Origin: Streptosporangiaceae bacterium
GTDB lineage: Bacteria; Actinomycetota; Actinomycetes; Streptosporangiales; Streptosporangiaceae
Direction: 5' to 3'
Length of the DNA stretch: 64,000 bases
NCBI GenBank assembly: GCA_025964695.1
Contig: JAOPYK010000110.1
Coordinates: forward strand, 1-64,000
The position numbers were made by a program, and so were the translations under genes. The notes beneath the pieces are model-generated. The model ran no database searches. It had not been told where the DNA came from and worked only from the letters and a program-made list of their open reading frames with translations. Shown here in pieces: positions 28,239 through 37,471 of the stretch (positions are counted from its first letter, which is position 1; every line of letters starts with the position of its first letter).

Positions 28239-28820
28239 TCAAGCCGCCGCGGTGCGGGCGTCGTACTGCTCGTACTCCCGCCCGTCCTCCTCGTCGCCGA
28301 CGTCGGATCGGCCGTCGTCGCCCGGATGCCCCACCGGCGCCGCGGCCCCCTCGTCCACGGCCCCGGCGTCCGGGTCCGGAGCCGGGCCGATGTCGCTCGC
28401 CCACTGGTCGTTGCCGGCCAGCGCCTCCTTGACGTCCTCGGCCGTGGTGGTCCCACCCCGGCTGACCCGCTCGAACCGGGAGACGCCGCGGGTCATGTCG
28501 TAACCGACCGTGGTGGCCTCGATCTCGACGGAGTAGCGCAGGTTGCCGTTCTTGGCGTACTCCCTGATCCGCAGCCGGCCGGTCACCAGCACGGGCGCGC
28601 CGCGCTTCATGTCCGAGGCCCGGACGTTGTCGGCGAGCCCCCGCCAGCAGTTGACGGTCAGGAACATGCTGTCGAGGTCCTGCCACTGCCCGGTGGCCTT
28701 GTCGAAACGGCGTGGGGTGCAGCCGACCCGTAACGACGCGAACGGGGTGCCGTTCGCGGTCACGGTGTGGAACGGGTCGGCGGCCAGCCAGCCCACCAGG
28801 GTGATGTGCGCGTCGTTCAT
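28239..28820 (-). CDS. ssb: Single-stranded DNA-binding protein paralogue
   Basis: 193 residues. The OB-fold (ITLVGWLAADPFHT, FASLRVGCTPRRFD, FLTVNCWRGLADN, VLVTGRLRIREY) matches bacterial SSB (residues 1 to about 115). The tail is acidic and disordered (DEGAAAP, DVGDEEDGREYEQYD) but lacks the DDDIPF tip used to recruit partner proteins, so it is more likely a second, specialised SSB than the replicative one. The ATG at 28820 has GGAGG upstream; the frame to 28874 is not used. It follows the dynamin-like pair by 123 bases. Confidence 0.9.
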   Translation of the reverse strand: MNDAHITLVGWLAADPFHTVTANGTPFASLRVGCTPRRFDKATGQWQDLDSMFLTVNCWRGLADNVRASDMKRGAPVLVTGRLRIREYAKNGNLRYSVEIEATTVGYDMTRGVSRFERVSRGGTTTAEDVKEALAGNDQWASDIGPAPDPDAGAVDEGAAAPVGHPGDDGRSDVGDEEDGREYEQYDARTAAA

Positions 28821-28916
28821 GCGTCCTCCACATGAGGTGCGGTGCGGGGTCTCACTGACCCTGCGCATCACCACCGTGACGCAGCGCGACAGGTGCCGCC
28901 TAGCCTCGAAGTGGAC

Positions 28917-28925
28917 TGTGGATAA
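28917..28925. promoter_or_regulatory. Single DnaA-box match
   Basis: TGTGGATAA, the exact complement of the consensus DnaA box TTATCCACA, lies in the 123-base gap between the dynamin-like gene and the ssb-like gene. Only one copy was seen, so it is not an origin; it might tie ssb expression to DnaA or be chance. Confidence 0.35.
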
Positions 28926-28943
28926 CTCCGCGTCGGCGCCGGC

Positions 28944-30635
28944 TCAGCTCGGGGTCTCACCGCGGGCCACCGAAACCTGGGCGCGGTAGTTCGCGCAGGC
29001 CGCCAGCTCGTCGTTCACCGGGTCGAGGATCTTCTCCTCGACGACGTCGATGATGCGGTCCCGCATGGCGGCCTCCATGCGCTCACCATGCCTGGCCGAC
29101 GAGAGCGCGACCACGTTGCGGCAGGCCGAGGAGGTCAGCACACCCATGCCGAGGGTGCACGCCACCAGAATGGAGACGTACGGGATCAGCCCCGCGTCCC
29201 CGACCAGGTGGAAGGGCGGATGGCCGACCTTGGCCACGCCGTAGACCATCAGCAGGCCCACCCAGACGATGCTGATGATCGCGATCAGTACGAGCACGTA
29301 CTGCCAGACCTTGACCACCGACCACCAGCCCGGCACCTGGTTGAAGGTCGGCAGGGCGTTCTTCAGCGAGGCGCCCAGTGCCTCCGGTAGCTCGGCGGCG
29401 TGTGACCGGCTGGCGTCCCGCACCGACAGCTGCCATGCCTCCGGCAGATCCGCGGTGACGTCGTCGCTGATGTCCTGCAGCGCGGTGTCGACGTCCCCCT
29501 GCTGGGCCCCGACCGGGCCGGTGAAGGCCCCGCGCAGCTCGTTGCGCAGCTCTGTCAACCGCATCTTGCGCAGCGGGTCGCTGCGCAGCCGGGCGATGAC
29601 CTTGGCCATCGGCCAGCCGATGTAGTCGGTGGCCCGCAGCTCGTAGGCGCTCTCCATGGCCTCGGCCACGGCGGAGGCGCCGGCCGCGTCGGTGAGCGCG
29701 TCGATGAGGGTGATGATCCGCTCGTCGGCGATGGCCTCCGGCGGCGGTTGCGCCGGCCGGTAGGAGGCGAACCGGTCGGCCAGCCCGTCGATGTCCGCGG
29801 TGACCCGTTCGGTGCGGGCCCGCCGGGCCGCGACGGTGTCGACCAGCACTTCCCGGAATCCGTCGGCGCCGCCGTCGCTGACCGCGGAGGTGGTCAGGAT
29901 GCGGGGCCGGTCCAGCCCTTCGGCCTCCAGCAGCCGGCGCAGGTCGGAGACGCAGTCCTCGACCTCCTCGGGCTGCAGCCGGTCCACCTGGTTGAGCACG
30001 ATGAGGGTGACCCCGGCGTGCTGGGCGAAGGGCACGATGTAGTTGCGGTGCAGCGAGGCGTCGGCGTACTTCTGCGGGTCCACCACCCAGACGAGCAGGT
30101 CCGCGACGGCGACGAAGCGGTCCACCTCGGCGCGGTGCAGGGCCTGGATGGAGTCGTGGTCGGGCAGGTCGAGCAGCACGAGTCCCTGCAGCGAGCCGGC
30201 ACCGCCCACCGTGCGGTCCAGGGCACTGGCGCGGGCGTACCGGAAGCGCTTGTCGACGGCGAGCCAGTCGAGCAGCGGCCCGGCGCCGTCCAGACCCCAG
30301 ACGCAGGCGTGCGCCAGCGACGTCATCGGCCGGCGCATCCCCACCGGCGACAGGTCGAGCCCGCAGATGGCGTTGAAGAGCGAGGACTTCCCGCTGCCGG
30401 TGCCGCCGGCCAGGGTGACCACCGTGTGGTCCCCCGACAGCCGTAGCCGCTCGCCGGCCCGGTCCAGCAGCACGGCGGCGTCGTCCAGCAGCGGCTGGTC
30501 GATCCGGCCGGCTCCGAGCCCGACGAGGGCGTCGAGCGCGCTGAGGCGGATGGAGAGCCAGGAATCGGCCGTGGCGTTCCCGCCTGGGGCGGGCTCCTCG
30601 GCCGTTTCGCCGCTGAGGGGGGCCGTCGTCGTCAT
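28944..30635 (-). CDS. Dynamin-like GTPase, second of pair
   Basis: 563 residues. The G1 loop is GGTGSGKSSLF (about 77), G3-like DLPDHDS and G4 NQVD (about 200). Two membrane segments (about 443-470 and 484-503) near the C-terminus anchor it. The layout fits the YfjP/dynamin-like GTPases of actinobacteria, of which the Streptomyces pair DynA/DynB stabilises FtsZ rings at sporulation septa. Its ATG overlaps the stop of the upstream GTPase gene (ATGA), as expected for proteins made as partners. The septation role is inferred from the pairing and family. Confidence 0.85.
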   Translation of the reverse strand: MTTTAPLSGETAEEPAPGGNATADSWLSIRLSALDALVGLGAGRIDQPLLDDAAVLLDRAGERLRLSGDHTVVTLAGGTGSGKSSLFNAICGLDLSPVGMRRPMTSLAHACVWGLDGAGPLLDWLAVDKRFRYARASALDRTVGGAGSLQGLVLLDLPDHDSIQALHRAEVDRFVAVADLLVWVVDPQKYADASLHRNYIVPFAQHAGVTLIVLNQVDRLQPEEVEDCVSDLRRLLEAEGLDRPRILTTSAVSDGGADGFREVLVDTVAARRARTERVTADIDGLADRFASYRPAQPPPEAIADERIITLIDALTDAAGASAVAEAMESAYELRATDYIGWPMAKVIARLRSDPLRKMRLTELRNELRGAFTGPVGAQQGDVDTALQDISDDVTADLPEAWQLSVRDASRSHAAELPEALGASLKNALPTFNQVPGWWSVVKVWQYVLVLIAIISIVWVGLLMVYGVAKVGHPPFHLVGDAGLIPYVSILVACTLGMGVLTSSACRNVVALSSARHGERMEAAMRDRIIDVVEEKILDPVNDELAACANYRAQVSVARGETPS

Positions 30636-32389
30636 CGCGCGACCTCGAGGTTGTATGTGGCCTGGTAGAGCTGGACGGCGGTAGTTTCGTCGGGAATCCC
30701 CGCCGCGTCCAGCACCTGGCCGAAACGTATGGCCTCTTCGTCGAAGAGCATCCCGATCCTGCTGCGCAGATCGGCGCGGGCCTTGGCGCCCATGCCCCGC
30801 AGCGACTCGGCGCCGAACAGCGCTTTGAGCAGCCGCTGCGGAACGGCGCTCGTGCCCTCCTCCACGGCCACGTCACTGGTGCCGTAGCCGAGCAGGCCGA
30901 TCATCAGGACCAGGGAGAGCGCCTCTTCGTCAAACGAGACCACCTTGGCCACCGAACGCTTGGTGACGCCCTCCGTGCGGATCAGCTGGAGGACGTGGTC
31001 CTGCCAGGAGCTGACCGCCCGGGTGACCCGGCGGGACAGCTCGGGGGAGACATGACCGAGTACGGCGGTCTGCCCATCGAGGATGCCCTTGCTGGCGGGA
31101 TTGTTCCGCCAGCGCCGGATGACCGACTCGGCACCGTGCTCGGCACCGGCCAGGATCAGTGACTCCAGACCCGACCGCAGCGCCCCCTTGAGCGAGCGCA
31201 CCCGGGTGGGGGTACGGCGCCGCCGGTTGGCCCCCTTGGAGGCATGTGAGCCGCGCCGGACGTGCAGGGCCCGGACCAGGTCGCCGGTGCCCGCGAAGTC
31301 CTGCCAGCGGGCCAGCACCTCTCCGCGCAGCAGCGAGCCGTTGCGGGTCGCCTCATCGAGCTCGGCCAGCGCGGTGGCGTAGGCGGCCTCGACGTCCTGG
31401 CTGAGCGAGATCCGCAGCTCGACCTGCATCTCGACCTGCTTGGCCAGCTGCGGCACCCGGGTGCGGAGACTGTCCAGGACCCCGGTGAGGGTGGCGTCGA
31501 TCACGCCGCTACGGCGGTCCCGGTCCTCGGACATGCCGAGCAGCCATTCGCGGATGCCCTCGACGCACTTCTCGGGCAGCCTGCTGCCCTCGATCCGGGT
31601 CTCGGGAATGCTGAAGCGCCGGGCCTCGCCGACACCGTGCGCGGCCAGCATCTCGGCGAAGTGGTCGACGACCTCCGAGCCCGCGCCGTCCGGGACCCGC
31701 GACAGCACGGTGCCGATGGTCGCGCCGTGCTCGCGGGCCCGCTGCAGCATCTCCCACACCTGGGCGTCGGCATAGCGGGCCGCCGTGGTCACGCACAGCC
31801 ACAGGTCGGCGGCGTCCATCAGCTTGGTGGCGAACTCGTAATGGTCCTCGAAGACCGAGTCGAAGTCGGGGCTGTCCAGCAGCGCCAGTCCTTGGGGAAG
31901 GGCGTCGCTGGCGATGATCACTAGCTGGTCACCGGCGATGGCGTCCGGGGCGGGCCCGGGCACCCGGCCCATGCCGGGGATCACATCCGTGCTGAGGAAG
32001 TAGTCGAAATGGTCGGGGTGGCAGACCAGGATCGGGCTGCTCGTGGTGGGCCGCAGCACCCCGGTGGCGCTGACCCTGGAGCCGACGAAGGTGTTGACCA
32101 GGGTCGACTTGCCCGCGCCCGTGGAGCCGCCGAGCACCACCAGCAGCGGGGCACCGCTGCCGCGTACCCGGGGCAGCACGTAGTCATCGAGCTGGTTCCG
32201 CAGCTCCAGCTGGGCGGCCCGCGCCTCTTCGACGCCGGGCTCGTCGAGCACGAAGCGGAACGAGTCGATCTGCTCTCGTAGGTCGATCAGGGCTCGATCG
32301 AGACCGGCCTGCCCGGCCCGGGCCGGAGGCGCCGGGGGTACGGACGCGACCGCATCGCTGACGGCACTCTGATCCGCCGGAGATGTCAC
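30632..32389 (-). CDS. Dynamin-like GTPase, first of pair
   Basis: 585 residues. G1 is GGSTGAGKSTLVN (about 85), a likely switch Thr lies in LRPTTSSP, and G3-like LLDSPDFDS follows. Long helical regions with RRRR-rich stretches make up the rest. One weakly hydrophobic segment (about 485-500) may touch the membrane, but it has no clear double transmembrane hairpin, unlike its partner. The GTG start overlaps the cobA stop (GTGA), so it appears to be translated from the cobalamin operon message. Confidence 0.83.
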   Translation of the reverse strand: MTSPADQSAVSDAVASVPPAPPARAGQAGLDRALIDLREQIDSFRFVLDEPGVEEARAAQLELRNQLDDYVLPRVRGSGAPLLVVLGGSTGAGKSTLVNTFVGSRVSATGVLRPTTSSPILVCHPDHFDYFLSTDVIPGMGRVPGPAPDAIAGDQLVIIASDALPQGLALLDSPDFDSVFEDHYEFATKLMDAADLWLCVTTAARYADAQVWEMLQRAREHGATIGTVLSRVPDGAGSEVVDHFAEMLAAHGVGEARRFSIPETRIEGSRLPEKCVEGIREWLLGMSEDRDRRSGVIDATLTGVLDSLRTRVPQLAKQVEMQVELRISLSQDVEAAYATALAELDEATRNGSLLRGEVLARWQDFAGTGDLVRALHVRRGSHASKGANRRRRTPTRVRSLKGALRSGLESLILAGAEHGAESVIRRWRNNPASKGILDGQTAVLGHVSPELSRRVTRAVSSWQDHVLQLIRTEGVTKRSVAKVVSFDEEALSLVLMIGLLGYGTSDVAVEEGTSAVPQRLLKALFGAESLRGMGAKARADLRSRIGMLFDEEAIRFGQVLDAAGIPDETTAVQLYQATYNLEVAR

Positions 32390-33678
32390 GGATCCTGCCC
32401 CATGTCCGCTCTTATCATGTTGATCTCTCGTGCCACATGCACCACGTCACCGACGACCACGATCGCCGGAGGACGCACACCGTCTGCGGCCATCTCGTCC
32501 ACCACCGTCCCCAGCGTCGCCATGAGGGCGTGCTGATCCGGCAGAGTACCGTCCTGGATGACTGCGACGGGCGTGTCAGAGGACCGACCATAGCGCATGA
32601 GAGCGTTGGCTATAAGGGCCATCCGCTCGACCGCCATGAGCAGTACAAGGGTTCCGTGCGAGCGTCCGAGAGCCTCCCAGTCGACCGTCGACCTCGGGTC
32701 GTCCGGGGCCACGTGCGCGGACACCACATGGAACTCCTGCGCCACACCCCGGTGCGTGACCGGGATGCCCGCCGCGGCGGGTACGGCGACCGCGCTGGTG
32801 ATCCCGGGCACCACCGTCACCGGGATTCCGTGCCGGGCGCAGTGCAGGACCTCTTCACCCCCCCGGCCGAACACGAACGGGTCGCCGCCCTTGAGCCGGA
32901 CCACGAACTTGCCCTGCCTGACGCGGTCGACCAGGTAGTCGTTGATGTGCTCCTGGGTCACCGAACGGCCGTAGGGGATCTTGGCCGCGTCGATCACCTC
33001 GACGTCCTGGGAGAGCTCGTCCAGCAGCAGCCGCGGAGCCAACCGGTCGGTGACGACCACGTCGGCCTGGGCCAGCAGCTGCCGCCCCCGCACGGTGATC
33101 AGCCCGGGGTCGCCGGGACCGCCGCCGACCAGTGCCACCCCGACGGGCTTGTGACGTGAGTGCCGGGCCTCGATGCTGGCGTCGCGAAGTCCCTCCACGA
33201 TCGCGTCCCGGATCCCTGCCGCCCGCCGCGGGTCACCGCCGCCGAGCACGGCCACGGTCGTCTCGCCCACCTGGCCGCGGGCCGGGGTCCACGCGGCGGA
33301 CGCCTCCGCGTCGTCCGCCCGGACGCACCAGAGACGGGCCTCGGCGGCCTCGGCGGCGACGGCGGCATTGATCTTTCCGTCGTCGGTGCAGGCCTGGACC
33401 AGCCAGGCCCCGGCGCAGTCGCCCGCCTGGTAGGGCCGCCGGTGCCACAGCACCTTGCCGTCGGCGATCAGGTCCTCCAGCGACGGGGTGACCTCGGGTG
33501 AGACCAGCACGACCTCCGCCTCGGCCGCCAGCAGGGCCGGAACCCGCCGCTGGGCGACACGACCGCCGCCGACGACGACGACGCGTCGCCCGCTGAGGCG
33601 CAGACCAAGGACGTACGGAGGCACGGTGAAGCTCTTTCCCATCTGTGGCACTCGACGACTAAAGGTACTCGGATTCAT
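32386..33678 (-). CDS. cobA: Uroporphyrinogen-III C-methyltransferase fused to precorrin-2 dehydrogenase (CysG-like)
   Basis: 430 residues. The N-terminal NAD domain (GRRVVVVGGGRVAQRR) resembles CysG-B/Met8 precorrin-2 dehydrogenase. The C-terminal two-thirds is SUMT (LVGGGPGDPGLIT, DRLAP, LKGGDPFVFGRGGEE, VVPGITSA), which makes precorrin-2 from uroporphyrinogen III. The product feeds sirohydrochlorin to CbiX. The ATG at 33678 is four bases after the cobT stop; an ATG at 33642 also fits the family. Its stop overlaps the GTG of the first dynamin-like gene. Confidence 0.92.
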   Translation of the reverse strand: MNPSTFSRRVPQMGKSFTVPPYVLGLRLSGRRVVVVGGGRVAQRRVPALLAAEAEVVLVSPEVTPSLEDLIADGKVLWHRRPYQAGDCAGAWLVQACTDDGKINAAVAAEAAEARLWCVRADDAEASAAWTPARGQVGETTVAVLGGGDPRRAAGIRDAIVEGLRDASIEARHSRHKPVGVALVGGGPGDPGLITVRGRQLLAQADVVVTDRLAPRLLLDELSQDVEVIDAAKIPYGRSVTQEHINDYLVDRVRQGKFVVRLKGGDPFVFGRGGEEVLHCARHGIPVTVVPGITSAVAVPAAAGIPVTHRGVAQEFHVVSAHVAPDDPRSTVDWEALGRSHGTLVLLMAVERMALIANALMRYGRSSDTPVAVIQDGTLPDQHALMATLGTVVDEMAADGVRPPAIVVVGDVVHVAREINMIRADMGQDP

Positions 33679-33682
33679 GTGG

Positions 33683-34816
33683 TCATGCCGACTCGCCGGT
33701 CTTGTCGGTGACCCCGGCGGAGTCGAAGGTCGCGACCTCGTGCAGGACCCGGACCGCGCTCTGCACCAGAGGCAGTGCCAGCAGCGCGCCGGTTCCCTCG
33801 CCGAGCCGCAGGTCCAGCTCGACCAGAGGACGAAGCCCCAGGTGAGCCAAGGTAGCCGCATGACCGGACTCCGCGGAACGGTGCCCCGCGACGCAGCACT
33901 GGACGGCCTCGGGCGCCAGCGCCACGGCGATCAGCGCGGCGGACCCGGCGATGACTCCGTCGAGGACCACCGGGACCCGGAGCGCGGCCGCCCCGAGGAT
34001 GAATCCGGCGATCGCGGCGTGCTCCAGCCCGCCGAGCGCGGCGAGCACCCGCAGCACGTCGCGCACCGCGGGCTCGCGGCCCCCCTCACCCTCGTGATCA
34101 GTGGATCCATCGCCGAAGGCTCGCGTGATCACCGGCTCGTGGCGGGCCAGGGCTCTTCGCACCACCTCGATCTTGCGAGAGTGGGTGACATCGTCGATGC
34201 CGGTGCCCCGGCCGGTCACCTCCTCCGGCGTCCGGCCGGTGCAGGCGGCGATGAGGGCGGCCGAGGCCGTCGTGTTGGCGATCCCCATGTCACCGGTGAT
34301 CAGGCAGCGGTTGCCCGCCGCGACCAGGTCCCGGGCCACCTCGATGCCGGTCTCGACGGCCCGGCGGACCTGCTCCTGCGTCATGGCGGGGCCCAGCGTC
34401 AGGTCCGCGGTGCCGTACGCCACCTTGCGCGACAGAAGACCCGGGGCCGGCGGCAGGTCCGCCGCCACGCCCACGTCGACCACGTTGACCCGCGCTCCGA
34501 CCTGGGCGGCGAACGCGTTCACCACCGCGCCACCGGCCAGGAAGTTGGCGACCATCTGCGCCGTGACCTCCTGCGGCCACGGGGTGACGCCCTGGGCGTG
34601 CACCCCGTGGTCCGCGGCGAAGACCGCCACGGCCGCCGGCTCGGGCAGCGGCGGTGGGCACACCCCCGCCAGCCCGGCGAGACGTACCGAGATCTCCTCC
34701 AGCACGCCGAGCGCCCCGGGCGGCTTGGTCAGCCGGGCCTGGTGCTCACGTGCGTCCTGCATGGCGGCCTCGTCCAGGGGCCGTACCGCCGAGATGGTCT
34801 CCTCGATGAGCTCCAT
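33683..34816 (-). CDS. cobT: Nicotinate-nucleotide:dimethylbenzimidazole phosphoribosyltransferase
   Basis: 377 residues. It makes alpha-ribazole phosphate for the lower ligand of B12. Family landmarks: TKPPGALG near the N-terminus, AADHGVHAQGV, TGDMGIANTTASAA and RLGEGTGALLALPL with the catalytic Glu. The ATG at 34816 has AGAGGAA five bases upstream; an ATG at 34837 is a weaker alternative. It sits late in the cobalamin operon between cobC and cobA. Confidence 0.95.
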   Translation of the reverse strand: MELIEETISAVRPLDEAAMQDAREHQARLTKPPGALGVLEEISVRLAGLAGVCPPPLPEPAAVAVFAADHGVHAQGVTPWPQEVTAQMVANFLAGGAVVNAFAAQVGARVNVVDVGVAADLPPAPGLLSRKVAYGTADLTLGPAMTQEQVRRAVETGIEVARDLVAAGNRCLITGDMGIANTTASAALIAACTGRTPEEVTGRGTGIDDVTHSRKIEVVRRALARHEPVITRAFGDGSTDHEGEGGREPAVRDVLRVLAALGGLEHAAIAGFILGAAALRVPVVLDGVIAGSAALIAVALAPEAVQCCVAGHRSAESGHAATLAHLGLRPLVELDLRLGEGTGALLALPLVQSAVRVLHEVATFDSAGVTDKTGESA

Positions 34817-34867
34817 GCGTTCCTCTCTACGTGCCATCGATTCCCCGGTCCCACGCTCGGAACCGGG

Positions 34868-35959
34868 CTAGACGGACAGGTCGCGCAGCACCTTCAGGAG
34901 TGCGTCGTCGGTGCCCCGGTCACGGACTGCGATCCGCAGCCAGTCCGGGCCGAGGCCGGGGAAGGTGTCGCCGCGCCGCACGGCATGGCCGCGCTGGCGC
35001 AGCAGGGCCCGCAGGCCGAGCCCGTCGGGAGCCTGTACGCACAGGAACGAGGCGCGCGCGCCCGGCACGGCCCGCAGCCCGCACCCGTCCAGTTCGGCGG
35101 CGAACCGGTGGCGTTCGTCGGCGAGGTCCCGGGCCCACGCGTCGGCCTCGGTGAGCGCGGCGGGCGAGCAGCAGGCCTCGACAGCGACCAGCGCGGGCGT
35201 GGAGACGGCCCACAGCGGCTGCGCCTGCGCCAATGCCGGCACCAGCTCCGGCTCGCCGAGCAGATAGCCGGCGCGTAGCCCGGCCAGCCCCCAGGTCTTG
35301 GTGAGGCTGCGGATGACGACCAGGCCGGGCTCGCGGAGGTGCGCCACGCTCTGCGTCTCACCCGGCACGCAGTCCATGAACGCCTCGTCGACCACGACCG
35401 TGCGGCCGGGCCGGACGAGGGCGCTGATCGCGGTGGCCGGGTGCAGCACCGAGGTGGGGTTGGTCGGATTACCGATCATGACCAGGTCCGCCTCTTCCGG
35501 GATCGCGCCCGGATCGAAGGTGAAGTCCCCGGTCAGCACATGCCGGGCGACCTCGTGCCCGGCGGCGCGCAGCGCGGCCTCCGGTTCGGTGAACTGCGGG
35601 TGCACGACCACGGCGCGGCGCGGCCGCAGGACCCGGGCGAGCAGCACGAACGCCTCGGCGGCTCCGGCCGTCAGCAGCACCTCGGACCGGCTCCGGCCGT
35701 GCCGGGCGGCGACCGCGGCGCGGGCCGGCCTCGGATCGGGATAGCCGGCGAGGTCGGCGATGGAGGCCCGCAACCGGTCGGCCAGCCACTCGGGCGGAGT
35801 GCCGGCCCGCACGTTCACGGCGAAGTCGGCCAGCCCCGGCTCGACCTCGGTGTCCCCGTGATGCCGCAGATCCACCTGCTGGTCGGTGCGGTCGGCTCGT
35901 GGCGTGTCCCGCGCCTCGGGCCAGGCGGGGTGCGCGGCGCGCCACGGCTCAATGGGCAT
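34868..35959 (-). CDS. cobC: Threonine-phosphate decarboxylase-type PLP enzyme (CobC/CobD)
   Basis: 363 residues. A class I/II aminotransferase fold with the PLP lysine in SLTKTWGLAGLRAGY and IGNPTNPT for the cofactor ring. In this operon it should supply the aminopropanol arm of cobalamin (threonine phosphate decarboxylation). The N-terminus has the substrate motif HHGDTE. Its ATG overlaps the end of cbiX by 11 bases. Confidence 0.88.
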   Translation of the reverse strand: MPIEPWRAAHPAWPEARDTPRADRTDQQVDLRHHGDTEVEPGLADFAVNVRAGTPPEWLADRLRASIADLAGYPDPRPARAAVAARHGRSRSEVLLTAGAAEAFVLLARVLRPRRAVVVHPQFTEPEAALRAAGHEVARHVLTGDFTFDPGAIPEEADLVMIGNPTNPTSVLHPATAISALVRPGRTVVVDEAFMDCVPGETQSVAHLREPGLVVIRSLTKTWGLAGLRAGYLLGEPELVPALAQAQPLWAVSTPALVAVEACCSPAALTEADAWARDLADERHRFAAELDGCGLRAVPGARASFLCVQAPDGLGLRALLRQRGHAVRRGDTFPGLGPDWLRIAVRDRGTDDALLKVLRDLSV

Positions 35960-36881
35960 GGGCGTGGCCGTGACCGTGCGCGGGGTCGTCGGGGTGATGG
36001 TGGGGCAGCTGGGGAGCGCCGACCCGGTCTTCGAAGCCGGGCAGTGCGCTTCGGTAGACGCAGGTGTCGCAGTTCATCCGGATATCACCCGCGAGGGCTT
36101 CCTCGTACCGTTCGACCACCAGATCGGCCAGCCCGTCGCAGTCCCCGATCACCTCGGCCACCCGGATTTCCAGCTCGGGGTGCCCGGCCGCGTACCGCCG
36201 TGTCTGCGCCACGACCCGGTCCGGCAGCACTCCGGAGAACAGGAAGTACGGCAGCACGACGATCGTGCCGGACCGTGTTCCATTCCCGGGGCCACGCCCC
36301 GCCTCGCCCAGGAGCCGGCAGCGCTCCAGCCCCGCGGACACGCTCGGCTCCGCAAGGGACACGAACGCGGGCTCCACCAGGCGCAGCCCCCGGCCCTCCC
36401 AGAGCAGCCGGGCCACCTTGCAGATCTCCGCGTTGGCGTCCGGGTCGGTCGAGCCCCGGCCGACCAGCAGCACGGTGATCGCGGCCCGGTCCGCGTCGCC
36501 GAGCACGGCGTCCAGGCGCTCCTCGAGCACCCTCAGCAGGGTCGGATGGGGACCCAGCGGACGACCGTAGACGTAGGACATCCCGGGATGCCGGGCCAGC
36601 TCCCGGGCCATGGCGCCCGGGATGTCGCCCTTCCCGTGACCGGCGGCGACCAGCATCATCGGCACCGCGGCGAGCCGGCGGTGACCGCGCTCGTACAGCT
36701 CGGCGACCGCCTCGGTCAGCGGGGGCGGGGACAGCTCGATGAAGCCGCCGGCGACGTCGACCGGGAGCCGGCGACCCAGCCGCTGGACGAAGCCACCGAA
36801 ATCCGCCGCCCCGCCCTCGTCCCGTGTCCCGTGCCCGACCAGCAGCAGCGGCGGGTTCGCCGTCCCCGGCTCCACGCTCAC
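35949..36881 (-). CDS. cbiX: Sirohydrochlorin cobaltochelatase CbiX
   Basis: 310 residues, the long two-domain form. Catalytic His residues lie in LLLVGHGTRDEG and VAAGHGKGDIP; the second half repeats the fold (VLLVGRGSTDPDANAE). A CDTC pair near residue 275 may hold metal or an iron-sulfur centre. The protein ends in a His-rich tail (HHHPDD, GHGHAHAH), likely for cobalt binding. It inserts cobalt early, as in the anaerobic route. The GTG start overlaps the cobH stop (GTGA). Confidence 0.93.
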   Translation of the reverse strand: MSVEPGTANPPLLLVGHGTRDEGGAADFGGFVQRLGRRLPVDVAGGFIELSPPPLTEAVAELYERGHRRLAAVPMMLVAAGHGKGDIPGAMARELARHPGMSYVYGRPLGPHPTLLRVLEERLDAVLGDADRAAITVLLVGRGSTDPDANAEICKVARLLWEGRGLRLVEPAFVSLAEPSVSAGLERCRLLGEAGRGPGNGTRSGTIVVLPYFLFSGVLPDRVVAQTRRYAAGHPELEIRVAEVIGDCDGLADLVVERYEEALAGDIRMNCDTCVYRSALPGFEDRVGAPQLPHHHPDDPAHGHGHAHAH

Positions 36882-37471
36882 CTGTCCTCTCCGATGTACA
36901 GCAGTGCGTTGATCGCGGCCGCCGCGACGGCGGACCCGCCCTTCTCCGAGACGTTGCTGACCTGCGACAGCCCGCTGGCCCGCAGCGCCGCCTTGGACTC
37001 GGCCGCGCCGACGAACCCCACCGGCATGCCGACGACCAGGGCCGGGTTCACCCGGCGGAGCAGGATCTCCTCCAGCGCGGTCGGGGCACAGCCGATCACC
37101 CAGATCGCTCCTGGCCCGACCTCGGCGTAGGAGAGCCGGATCGCCGCCGCCGACCGGGTGATCCCGGCCGCCTTGGCCATCCGGGCCGCCGCCGGATCAC
37201 CGATGTGGCAGATCGTGTCCCGGGCGGTGATCCCGGCGGCGACCATCCCGACATCGGTGACGATCGGCGCGCCCCGTCGCAGCGCGATCAGGCCCCGTTC
37301 CAGATGCGCCTCGTGGGTGACCAGGTCCACCGCGTACTCCAGGTCGGCGCTGGCGTGGATCACCCGCTCCACCACCGCGCGCCACAGCGGGGGCATCGGC
37401 GACAGGTCGATGCGCGAGCGCAGGATCTCGTACGACCGGACCTCGATCGGGTGGGGCTGACGAGTGGTCAT
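36878..37471 (-). CDS. cobH: Precorrin-8X methylmutase
   Basis: 197 residues. It moves the C11 methyl group to C12 to make hydrogenobyrinate or cobyrinate. RVIHASADLEY holds the catalytic His (about residue 38). TDVGMVAAGI, GCAPTALEEIL and VGFVGAAESK are conserved. The ATG at 37471 is preceded by GGAGCTCC and overlaps the ferredoxin stop (ATGA). The frame extending to 37663 is antisense shadow of that ferredoxin. Confidence 0.94.
   Translation of the reverse strand: MTTRQPHPIEVRSYEILRSRIDLSPMPPLWRAVVERVIHASADLEYAVDLVTHEAHLERGLIALRRGAPIVTDVGMVAAGITARDTICHIGDPAAARMAKAAGITRSAAAIRLSYAEVGPGAIWVIGCAPTALEEILLRRVNPALVVGMPVGFVGAAESKAALRASGLSQVSNVSEKGGSAVAAAAINALLYIGEDR

Noticed and set aside
27887-28456. 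N-terminal extension of the GGDEF protein
   Set aside because: Low-complexity Arg/Thr/Pro sequence crossing hairpins and the ssb end; the ATG at 27886 has a strong ribosome binding site.
28917-28925. DnaA box as a replication origin
   Set aside because: A single copy only, with no dnaA/dnaN and no DnaA-box cluster.
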